5,274 nucleotides of DNA, taken from NCBI GenBank assembly GCA_035315685.1, contig DATFXR010000654.1, positions 1-5,274 of the forward strand. Direction: 5' to 3'. The notes below the pieces were generated by a model, which was not told the origin of the DNA, did not search any database, and worked only from the letters and a program-made list of their open reading frames with translations. Positions 1-5,274 of this stretch are shown piece after piece; the first letter of the stretch is position 1, and each line of letters starts with the position of its first letter. Position numbers and translations under genes: made by a program. The stretch is from QHWK01 sp035315685. GTDB taxonomy: Bacteria > Acidobacteriota > Vicinamibacteria > Vicinamibacterales > CAVVIG01.

Positions 1-1229
1 CACGCCATCATGCTGTGGCCGAGCAGCCGGCCAAGCTGCTGCAGGCTCGGGAAGTCCACGAACATCAATCCGTAGAAGGTGGCGGCCGTCGTCCACATGC
101 CGAGCAGCATGCTGCTCGACGGGCCGCCGATTGCGTCGCTCGTGCCGGCGTCGGGATTTTCCACCTCCGCGAGCCGATGCGCGACATAGAGCAGCACAAC
201 CCCGTCGACGCCGAGACCGAACATCATCGCCGCCGCGCCGGTCGCCGCCGCCGACAGCTTCACGCCAGCGAACCCGAGCGCACCGAGGACGACGACGAGC
301 GAGAGCAGCGACGGCAGCGAGCCGACCGTCACCAGCCACAGGCTGCGGAACACGATGAAGAGCAGCGGCAGGATCAGCACCAGCGATCCCACCGTGTTCA
401 TGACGCTCTCGCTCTTTACGACGGCTTCGGTCTCGACCGCGATACGATGCCCGCCGGCGAATTGCACCTGAAGCGGCGGGAGCAGCTCGGCGTCGGGATC
501 GCGCGCGGCAGTGGCGGCGGCCGTCGTCGAGGACGCAAGCTGCTGCAGCCGCGCGTCGAGAGCGCGGGAGAACTCCGCGTCGTAGGGCGGTCGCTTCGGC
601 CGCGCGATCAGCAATCGGCTGCGGCCGTCGCCGCTCACGTACCCGTCGGCGCTGGCGCCGAGGCCGATCCCGGTGCGCGTGCTGCCGAGCGCGTCGCGCA
701 TCAGATCGAACAGTCCGAGCGGATCCTGTCGAACCAGCTGCGCGACGTCCGCCGACGGAACCGTGAGCAGATCGCGGCGTGCCGCGATGGCGTGCGACAT
801 GCCAGCGGGAGTCAGCCGCCGCAGCGCCTCGTCGAGCGCCGTGCCATGCAGCAGCAGCAGTTGACGGTCGAGGAGCCAGCCGAAGTCGCGGGTCCGGTCG
901 ACCGTGCCGGTATCGACGCGCGAGATCTCGGGCGCCGAGCGGAGCGCGTCGGTCCACGCGGAAATCTGGTCGTCGTAGTCGGCGATCGCGTGCCCCTCCG
1001 GCGCGGTGAAGATCACGTACAGCTGATCGAGGCTGCCGAAGCGCCCGAGGAAGGAGCGAAACGCCTGAATCACGCCGCTGTCGCGCGGCAGCAGCGAGAG
1101 CACGTCCGCGTCGAACGACAGCCGTCGCAGGCCTTCCACCGAGACGAGGACCGATCCCAGCACGAGCGCGAAGACCGCGAGCCGGCGGCGGTGCGCCCAG
1201 CCGACGATGCGAGCGACGAGCGATTCCAC
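1..1229 (-). CDS. MMPL/RND-family exporter, N-terminal half (runs off left edge)
   Basis: This is the N-terminal part (409 complete codons) of an inner-membrane MMPL/RND-type exporter; the family normally has about 750-880 residues, so roughly half is missing beyond the window. A GTG start at 1229-1227 (VESLVARIVGWAHRRR) is chosen because an in-frame TAA lies five codons upstream (1244-1242). Visible order: a first membrane helix at about residues 16-34, a large periplasmic domain at about 38-270 that begins with FDADVLSLLPRD, then closely packed helices from M277 onward. The family motif GLGVDG with Asp342 sits in a helix, where it is expected to serve proton coupling, and is followed by a segment GGPSSSMLLGMWTTAATFYG that matches the conserved TT-A-F region of the family. 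No stop or frameshift was seen. It is head-to-head with the radical SAM gene. Aryl-polyene-type exporters and the hopanoid transporter HpnN both share this architecture; I cannot separate them from the N-terminal half alone. Family is secure, the lipid substrate is inferred. Confidence 0.9.
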   Translation of the reverse strand, partial: MESLVARIVGWAHRRRLAVFALVLGSVLVSVEGLRRLSFDADVLSLLPRDSGVIQAFRSFLGRFGSLDQLYVIFTAPEGHAIADYDDQISAWTDALRSAPEISRVDTGTVDRTRDFGWLLDRQLLLLHGTALDEALRRLTPAGMSHAIAARRDLLTVPSADVAQLVRQDPLGLFDLMRDALGSTRTGIGLGASADGYVSGDGRSRLLIARPKRPPYDAEFSRALDARLQQLASSTTAAATAARDPDAELLPPLQVQFAGGHRIAVETEAVVKSESVMNTVGSLVLILPLLFIVFRSLWLVTVGSLPSLLSLVVVLGALGFAGVKLSAAATGAAAMMFGLGVDGVVLLYVAHRLAEVENPDAGTSDAIGGPSSSMLLGMWTTAATFYGLMFVDFPSLQQLGRLLGHSMMA

Positions 1230-1263
1230 GACGGGATCATGTTACATTCACGAACTTACATGA
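1230..1263. promoter_or_regulatory. Short divergent intergenic region with repeated TTACAT
   Basis: Only 30 bp separate the start codons of the exporter (minus) and radical SAM gene (plus). The stretch is AT-richer than its surroundings. It carries TTACAT twice in direct orientation (1242-1247 and 1256-1261, 8 bp apart) and an inverted pair TCATGT/ACATGA (1237-1242 and 1258-1263). Weak -10-like hexamers can be read on both strands: TACATT at 1243-1248 (plus) and TAACAT at 1244-1239 (minus), each placed so that transcription would begin close to the start codon. No convincing -35 and no Shine-Dalgarno is visible for either gene. A shared control region is an inference from position; the sites are short and could be chance. 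Confidence 0.35.
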
Positions 1264-2720
1264 ACGTGCTGCTGCTGCGGCCGGTGCCGGCCAACGAGCG
1301 GTTCGGCCTCGGGCCGTTCTTCCGCATCGAGCCGCTCGGCATGGAGTACATCGCGGCGGCGCTCGAAGGGCTGGGCCATACGGTGACGCTCGCCGATCTG
1401 CGGTTCAGCCGGCTGGCGGCGCAGATCCGCGCCGCTCGCCCCGAGGTCGTCGGCATCGCCGCGATGCACGCGCTGGAAACCGACGAGGTCGTCGCGCTGG
1501 CGCGCCGCGTGCGCGCACTCGCGCCGGACGTGCCGATCGTCGTCGGCGGTCACACGGCCGCGGCGTATCCGGAGCCGTTTCTCGTCGCCGAGGTTGCGGC
1601 TGTCGTCGTGGACGACGGCGAGCGCACGTTCCCGCTCGTGTGCGACGCCATCGCTCGCCGCGAGCCGCTGACGGCGATCGCCGGGCTGGCGCTGCGCGAT
1701 CGGGACGGCGCCGTGGTCCGCACCGCCGGCGAGACCGGTACGCTCGCTCTCGACGAAGTGCCGCTGCCTGCGCGTCGTCACGTGGCGGCCTGGCGCCGTC
1801 AGTACGCCTGTCTCGCTCATCGTCCCGCGTGGCTCGTCGAAACGGCCCGCGGCTGTCCGTTCCGGTGCTCGTTCTGCTCGATCTGGCAGTTGCATCAGCG
1901 TGCCGTGCGCGAGCGATCGATCGACGCGGTGTGTCGCGACTTCGACTCAGTCGGCGATCACATCTTCGTTGCCGACGATCTGTTCTGGCATCACCCGTCG
2001 CGCAGCCTCGAGCTGGCGCACGAGCTGCGGCGGCGCGGCATCGCCAAGCAGTGGATTCTCGTCCAGAGCCGGACCGATCTGGTCGGCCGGCATCCCGAGC
2101 TCCTCGAGGCGTGGCGGCCGCTCGCGAAGGACTTCGACATCTTCTTCGGTCTGGAAGCGGCGACCGACGAAGGACTGGACGGGTTGATGAAGGATGCGAC
2201 GGTCGACGAGACGATGCAGGGCGTTGCGGTCGCGCGCGCGCACCACTACGGCGTCACCGGCAATTTCGTCATCGATCCGGCGTGGACCGAATCCGATTTC
2301 GAAAAGCTGTGGGCGTTCGTCGAGCGGCACCAGCTGTTTCAGGCGGGCTTCACCATACTCACCCCTCTCCCGGGCACGAAGTACTTCGACGACATGCGCC
2401 AGACGCTGCGCGCGCGGCGCTGGTCGCATTTCGACATGCACCACCTCTTGTGGGAACCCCGCCTCGGACCCCGGCGCTTCTTCGAGCTGTACTGTGAGAC
2501 CTGGCGCCGCTCGGTGCTGAACCTCAAGGGCCGCAAAGGCCTGCTGCAGTGGCTGCGCGAGGTCGATCTCTCGAACGCGCTGTTCCTGATCCAGGCGCTG
2601 CGGCGCACCCAGAAGTTGATGGACGCCGAGCACTACCTGAAGGAGTACGACCTCGCGTCGTCAGTCGACGAGCTGCTCGGCACAACGGGCGGGCGCTCCC
2701 TCACCTTACGGCAGGTGTGA
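1260..2720 (+). CDS. Cobalamin-binding radical SAM enzyme, HpnR-like (putative C-methyltransferase)
   Basis: A 486-residue class B (B12-dependent) radical SAM protein. Residues 1-130 form a Rossmann-like cobalamin-binding domain: MNVLLLRPVP at the start, EPLGMEYIAAALEGLGH, and VVGGH ending at His98. The usual DxHxxG cobalamin-ligating His is not apparent, which is common in this subclass. The 4Fe-4S motif CxxxCxxC is ARGCPFRCSFC, with Cys199, Cys203 and Cys206. The TIM-barrel continues with FFGLEA (Glu299) and TPLPGT (368-373). The C-terminal part (FDMHHLLWEP, then a helical tail) follows the pattern I recall for hopanoid C-3 methylase HpnR. Such enzymes methylate unactivated carbons using methylcobalamin and SAM. 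ATG 1260 is chosen because it opens the beta-strand typical of the domain; ATG 1239 (MLHSRTY) is in frame but would precede the exporter's GTG. The long open frame upstream is antisense to the exporter. Substrate unknown: a polyene or acyl chain is inferred from neighbours, a hopanoid from family resemblance. Confidence 0.88.
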   Translation: MNVLLLRPVPANERFGLGPFFRIEPLGMEYIAAALEGLGHTVTLADLRFSRLAAQIRAARPEVVGIAAMHALETDEVVALARRVRALAPDVPIVVGGHTAAAYPEPFLVAEVAAVVVDDGERTFPLVCDAIARREPLTAIAGLALRDRDGAVVRTAGETGTLALDEVPLPARRHVAAWRRQYACLAHRPAWLVETARGCPFRCSFCSIWQLHQRAVRERSIDAVCRDFDSVGDHIFVADDLFWHHPSRSLELAHELRRRGIAKQWILVQSRTDLVGRHPELLEAWRPLAKDFDIFFGLEAATDEGLDGLMKDATVDETMQGVAVARAHHYGVTGNFVIDPAWTESDFEKLWAFVERHQLFQAGFTILTPLPGTKYFDDMRQTLRARRWSHFDMHHLLWEPRLGPRRFFELYCETWRRSVLNLKGRKGLLQWLREVDLSNALFLIQALRRTQKLMDAEHYLKEYDLASSVDELLGTTGGRSLTLRQV

Positions 2721-2721
2721 T

Positions 2722-2797
2722 CGCCACGAAGACCCGAAGGCACGAAGAAATCCCATTATCGACAGGAAGATCGTCGTGTCTTGGTGCCTTCGTGGCG
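2722..2797. repeat. Imperfect inverted repeat, REP-like interspersed element
   Basis: Two 27-nt arms, 2722-2748 (starts CGCCACGAAG) and 2771-2797 (ends CTTCGTGGCG), are reverse complements at 22 of 27 positions and flank a 22-nt loop. The unit CACGAAG.C.CGAAGGCACGAAG is of a type scattered between genes in Acidobacteria and other soil phyla (established only as my recollection of such genomes). It lies between the stop codons of two convergent genes, where a folded transcript could block read-through from both sides. No T-run follows either arm, so a classic intrinsic terminator is not supported. The right arm and beyond differ enough from the left that the copy appears to be decaying. Confidence 0.75.
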
Positions 2798-2820
2798 GCA
2801 CCTGTTCTTGCGTGAGGCGA

Positions 2821-3477
2821 TCAGCGATCGATCGCGAACGTGCCGGGTTCGAGCGCTGCGTTCGTGACGACGTCCTCGAACGTCATCGTCTTGGTATCGC
2901 CATTCGCGAAGGTCATCGTCATCGTGTCGAGCAGCAGCGAGGTGCGATCGATCGTGAGGTCGAGTCGCGTGAGCGTTTCGTGGATCTGTTTCCGCTTCGG
3001 CACCATCCACAGGTAGTACGCGTCCGGATGCGCGCCATGCGGCGGGTGATCGTCGATCTGGAACTCGTGCCGCAGGTCCGCGGCGGTGCCGTTGACGAAG
3101 TACTTCTGAATACGTCCCTGCGTGGTGGTGATGTCGGTCACCTGACGGAGACTGCGGCTCGGCCAGACGACGGTCATGCGGTTGCCGTCGATCAGAATGG
3201 TCCGCGGATCCGGCTCGGCGTAGCGCAGCACCACGTGCGATGGACGCTCGACCGCGATGCGGCCGCGCGCGACCAGCGGTCTGGTCAGCAGCGTCGACGT
3301 CGTCGTCTCGGTGAAGCGCGCCGTCAGCGTCTTCAGCGCGTCGTTCACCTGCTTGCCCTTCGCGTACAGCTCGTCGAACGAATCGGGCGGAGCCGATGCG
3401 ATGCGCGGCTGTAGCACGCACACCGCGGCGAGCGATAGCAGCGTGTGAATCGCGCGGCGGCGCAGTGGAACGCCCAT
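2821..3477 (-). CDS. LolA-like periplasmic outer-membrane lipid/lipoprotein carrier
   Basis: A 218-residue exported protein. The N-terminus has RRR at 6-8, a hydrophobic stretch at about 9-22 and a likely signal peptidase I site after ASA (residue 29). There is no lipobox at the single Cys20 (preceded by AAV), so it should be soluble in the periplasm, about 189 residues mature. The body matches the LolA fold signature: LTARFTET near residue 52, then ARGRIAVERPSHVVLRY, a pattern equivalent to the family's SG-(hydrophobic)-RP-xx-RWxY, followed by DPRTILIDGNRMTVVW. LolA-like proteins carry lipoproteins or lipidic products across the periplasm, and a copy next to an MMPL exporter is typical of aryl-polyene-type clusters; a dedicated carrier for the cluster product is therefore inferred instead of the housekeeping LolA. 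ATG 3477 gives the complete signal peptide. It is transcribed away from the ketosynthase gene, whose start is 24 bp away, and towards the radical SAM gene. No Shine-Dalgarno is seen. Confidence 0.85.
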   Translation of the reverse strand: MGVPLRRRAIHTLLSLAAVCVLQPRIASAPPDSFDELYAKGKQVNDALKTLTARFTETTTSTLLTRPLVARGRIAVERPSHVVLRYAEPDPRTILIDGNRMTVVWPSRSLRQVTDITTTQGRIQKYFVNGTAADLRHEFQIDDHPPHGAHPDAYYLWMVPKRKQIHETLTRLDLTIDRTSLLLDTMTMTFANGDTKTMTFEDVVTNAALEPGTFAIDR

Positions 3478-3501
3478 CGCGGCAATGGTAACGTACCACC
3501 C
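3478..3501. promoter_or_regulatory. 24-bp divergent gap with a 13-bp palindrome
   Basis: The gap between the LolA-like and ketosynthase start codons holds a palindrome TGGTA-ACG-TACCA at 3486-3498, five-base arms around a three-base centre. It is nearly central between the two starts. Neither gene has a visible Shine-Dalgarno. There is no room for two complete promoters, so any promoter must extend into the opposing coding sequence or the true transcripts start further away. An operator role is inference from symmetry and position. Confidence 0.35.
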
Positions 3502-4719
3502 GTGCGTGACCCGGTGCCCATCACGGGACTCGGTGTCGTGTCGGTCTTCGGCACGACGCTCGACGCCTTCCGCGACGGCCTGCTCGCAGGCCGATCCGGC
3601 ATCGTCACGCTCACGGGATTCGACACCGCCGGCTGCCGCTCGACGATCGCCGCCGAGATCACCGCCTTCGATCCGTCGCGGTTCGTGCCGCCGATGAAGC
3701 TGCGGCGGATGGATCGCACCGCCGTCTACACGGTCGCGGCGACGAAGCTCGCGCTCGAGGACGCCGCCGTGGCGATTCCACCGGAGGGTGACGATCGAAA
3801 GGGCGTGATGCTCGGCACCTGGACCGCCGGCGGCGGGTCGACGCAGCAGTTCCTCGACGCGCTGTTCCGGCTCGGTCCCACCGGAGCGCCGGCGTTGCTG
3901 TTCGACAGCACGGTATCGAACTCAGCGGCCAGCATCGCCGGCCTCGAACAGCATCTGCGCGGGCCGAACATGACGGTGAGCCACAAGGAAGCATCGGGGC
4001 TCGCCGCGATCGTGACCGCCGTCGATCTGCTGCGCGAAGGACGCGCGACGGCACTCATCACCGGCGGTAGCGACGCGATCTTCGAACCGTTCTTCAAGGC
4101 GCACGACCGCTTCGCGGTGATGTCGCCGCACCGATCGGCGTCGGCCCGCACGGCGCCGTTCGATGCCTGCCGCGACGGCTTCGTCCTCGGCGAAGGTGCG
4201 GTCGGACTGTGGGTGGAACAGGCCGCGACGGCGGAGGGCCGCGCGACGCACGGTGAGATTCTCGGTGTGGCGGCGTCGAGCGCCAACGTGCCACTGAATG
4301 CGTGGCCGGATCGGATCCAGCCACTCGTGCGCACGATGCGGCTGGCGCTCGACGATGCGGGTCTTGACCTTGACGCCGTGGACGTCGTGTATGCGTCAGC
4401 GAACGCGACGCGGCAGCTCGACGCCGTGGAGGCCGGCGCCTTGACGGCGTTGTTCGGGGACTCGAGGACCGTGATCACGTCGCTCAAAGGTGCGATCGGG
4501 GAATCAGGGACCGCAGGCAGCGCCGCCTGCGCTGCGGCCCTGTTGTGCGGACGCGCGGGTCGCGTGCCGCCGATCGCCGGCCTTGCCGAACCCGATCCCG
4601 CGACCGCGGCGCTGCGGCTCGCGACGACCCCCATGACTGCGCCGGGTCCGATCGCCCTCATCAACAGCTTCTCGAGTGGCGGCGCCTTGTTCAGCGTCGT
4701 GCTGCGCGTCTGTCCGTGA
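3502..4719 (+). CDS. Ketosynthase-fold protein without catalytic triad (chain-length-factor-like)
   Basis: A 405-residue full-length member of the FabF/KAS II family. It opens with PVPITGLGVVS, the family's first strand, and has the conserved block PFDACRDGFVLGEGAVGLWVE that starts the second thiolase-fold half. The three catalytic residues are all replaced. The Cys of TACxxG is Glu163 (VSHKEASG), the His of AHGTxT is Ser299 (YASANATRQLD), and the His of KSxxGH is Glu334 (LKGAIGESGTAG). The structural Lys of that last motif is kept (Lys329). The GFGG loop near the C-terminus reads SSGG. Such a protein cannot run the normal Claisen condensation. In type II systems, a KS-like subunit lacking Cys is the chain length factor (KS-beta) that pairs with an active KS and limits product length; that is the best reading here, but the partner is outside the window. 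GTG 3502 is chosen; the in-frame ATG at 3445 would lie inside the LolA-like gene. The frame is intact, so decay is unlikely. Confidence 0.88.
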   Translation: MRDPVPITGLGVVSVFGTTLDAFRDGLLAGRSGIVTLTGFDTAGCRSTIAAEITAFDPSRFVPPMKLRRMDRTAVYTVAATKLALEDAAVAIPPEGDDRKGVMLGTWTAGGGSTQQFLDALFRLGPTGAPALLFDSTVSNSAASIAGLEQHLRGPNMTVSHKEASGLAAIVTAVDLLREGRATALITGGSDAIFEPFFKAHDRFAVMSPHRSASARTAPFDACRDGFVLGEGAVGLWVEQAATAEGRATHGEILGVAASSANVPLNAWPDRIQPLVRTMRLALDDAGLDLDAVDVVYASANATRQLDAVEAGALTALFGDSRTVITSLKGAIGESGTAGSAACAAALLCGRAGRVPPIAGLAEPDPATAALRLATTPMTAPGPIALINSFSSGGALFSVVLRVCP

Positions 4720-4806
4720 ACGCACGACCGCAAAGGCCGCCAAGGGCCGCCGCGAACGCTGATATGATCTTCTGCTGCGTTGGTTGATCATCCCGTCGCG
4801 TCAGTG
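4720..4806. repeat. Short gap with GC-rich 9-bp near-tandem units and a -10-like hexamer
   Basis: The 87-bp gap between the ketosynthase-like and reductase genes begins with two near-identical units, CCGCAAAGG (4728-4736) and CCGCCAAGG (4737-4745), with a partial third. They resemble another interspersed GC-rich repeat style of such genomes. Downstream, TATGAT at 4763-4768 is one base from the -10 consensus, and an inverted pair ATGATC/GATCAT (4764-4769, 4786-4791) overlaps it. No matching -35 was found. The reductase could have its own promoter here or be co-transcribed with the upstream gene. Confidence 0.35.
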
Positions 4807-5274
4807 ATGGCAGTGTCGTCCGAGTCGAGCCTCCGCGGCCGCGTTGCGGTCGTCACCGGTGGATCGCGCGGCATCGGGCGCAGCATCGCCGACGCGCTCG
4901 CCGCAAAAGGCGCGGCAGTCGGCGTGATGTTTCGCGAGCGCGAGGCGCCAGCACGCGAGTTCGAGGCGGCGGTGCGCAATGCGGGCGGACAGGCATGGGC
5001 GGGGCAGTGCGACCTCAGCGACGAAGCCTCCGTCGGCGCGTTCTTCGACGCCGCGGCCGCCGCGCTGGGCCCCGTGGACATTCTCGTCAACAACGCCGGC
5101 ATCACGCGCGACGCGCACGTGCTGTTCCACGACCGCGCGAAGTGGGAGACCGTGCTCAGCGTCAACCTCGACGCCGCGTACTACTGCGTGCGTGCCGTCG
5201 TTCGCAGCATGCTGCTGCGCCGCTGGGGGCGGATCATCAACGTGTCGTCGCCGAGCGCGCGGCTGCCGCTCGCG
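4807..5274 (+). CDS. FabG-like 3-oxoacyl-ACP reductase (SDR), C-terminus missing
   Basis: The first 156 residues of a classical short-chain dehydrogenase/reductase; family members have about 245 residues, so the last third lies beyond the window. The NAD(P)-binding motif TGGSRGIG is at 17-24, NNAG at 95-98, the structural Asn at 120 (VNLD), and the catalytic Ser of NVSS at 148. The Tyr-x3-Lys pair is expected just past the edge and cannot be checked. ITRD after NNAG is typical of FabG proteins that reduce 3-oxoacyl-ACP with NADPH, and Arg after TGGS suggests NADPH preference (inference). It follows the ketosynthase-like gene on the same strand after 87 bp, consistent with one pathway that elongates and reduces an acyl chain. 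ATG 4807 is taken as the start; GTG 4804 and TTG 4780 are in frame and possible, and an in-frame TGA at 4765 sets the limit. No Shine-Dalgarno is visible. Confidence 0.9.
   Translation, partial: MAVSSESSLRGRVAVVTGGSRGIGRSIADALAAKGAAVGVMFREREAPAREFEAAVRNAGGQAWAGQCDLSDEASVGAFFDAAAAALGPVDILVNNAGITRDAHVLFHDRAKWETVLSVNLDAAYYCVRAVVRSMLLRRWGRIINVSSPSARLPLA

Noticed and set aside
15..1259. Open plus-strand frame continuous with and upstream of the radical SAM gene, giving a 901-residue protein
   Set aside because: Its sequence is low-complexity, Arg/Glu/His-rich and matches no domain, while the opposite strand encodes a clear MMPL/RND exporter. The radical SAM domain begins at MNVLLL (1260).
1248..2633. 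Minus-strand open frames of 215 and 228 codons opposite the radical SAM gene
   Set aside because: Antisense to a conserved domain protein with an intact CxxxCxxC motif; no recognisable motifs of their own.
2722..2797. Inverted repeat as a rho-independent terminator
   Set aside because: Arms are long and mismatched, and no T-run follows on either strand; it fits an interspersed repeat better.
2756..3499. 247-codon minus-strand frame overlapping the LolA-like gene
   Set aside because: Arg/His/Asp-rich shadow in another frame, running into the repeat region; the LolA-like frame has a signal peptide and family motifs.
3445..3501. Upstream ATG 3445 as start of the ketosynthase-like gene
   Set aside because: It would overlap the LolA-like coding start, and the extra residues (MNRAAAQWNAH) have no counterpart in the family, whose first strand begins just after GTG 3502.
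3502..4719. Ketosynthase-like gene as a pseudogene
   Set aside because: Full family length, no frameshift or internal stop, and structural motifs are retained while only the catalytic and gate positions differ.
3726..4733. 335-codon minus-strand open frame opposite the ketosynthase-like gene
   Set aside because: Ser/Ala/Arg-rich composition without motifs; the plus strand has an unmistakable ketosynthase fold. It is a GC-rich antisense shadow.

Overview
This GC-rich window looks like chromosomal DNA of a Gram-negative-type (diderm) bacterium. A periplasmic LolA-like lipid carrier and an MMPL/RND exporter imply an outer membrane. The interspersed repeat motif around 2722-2797 (CACGAAG.C.CGAAGGCACGAAG type) is of a kind I associate with Acidobacteriota, especially Vicinamibacteria, and a few other soil phyla. 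That placement is a guess from style; the window has no phylogenetic marker.

Layout: five protein-coding genes fill almost everything. (1) Minus strand, 1229 down to the left edge: N-terminal half of an MMPL/RND-type exporter. (2) Plus strand, 1260-2720: a cobalamin-binding radical SAM enzyme whose architecture recalls the hopanoid C-3 methylase HpnR. (3) Minus strand, 3477-2821: a LolA-like periplasmic carrier with a signal peptide. (4) Plus strand, 3502-4719: a ketosynthase-fold protein that has lost all three catalytic residues (Cys, His, His). (5) Plus strand, from 4807 off the right edge: a FabG-like 3-oxoacyl-ACP reductase. Genes 1/2 and 3/4 are head-to-head pairs with only 30 and 24 bp between start codons. 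Genes 2/3 converge on a 100-bp gap that holds a large imperfect inverted repeat.

Together the genes suggest a lipid or polyketide locus. MMPL exporter, LolA-like carrier, chain-length-factor-like ketosynthase and FabG reductase is the gene set of aryl-polyene-type (fatty-acid-synthase-like, type II) clusters, which build a polyunsaturated chain and place it in the outer membrane. The B12-radical SAM enzyme is not part of the standard set and could methylate the product at an unactivated carbon. An alternative is a hopanoid or other lipid-modification locus, since HpnR-like and RND (HpnN-like) proteins also occur there. The active ketosynthase partner, acyl carrier proteins, dehydratases and acyltransferase expected for the first reading are not in the window and would have to lie outside it.

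No RNA genes, CRISPR arrays, insertion sequences or attachment sites were seen.
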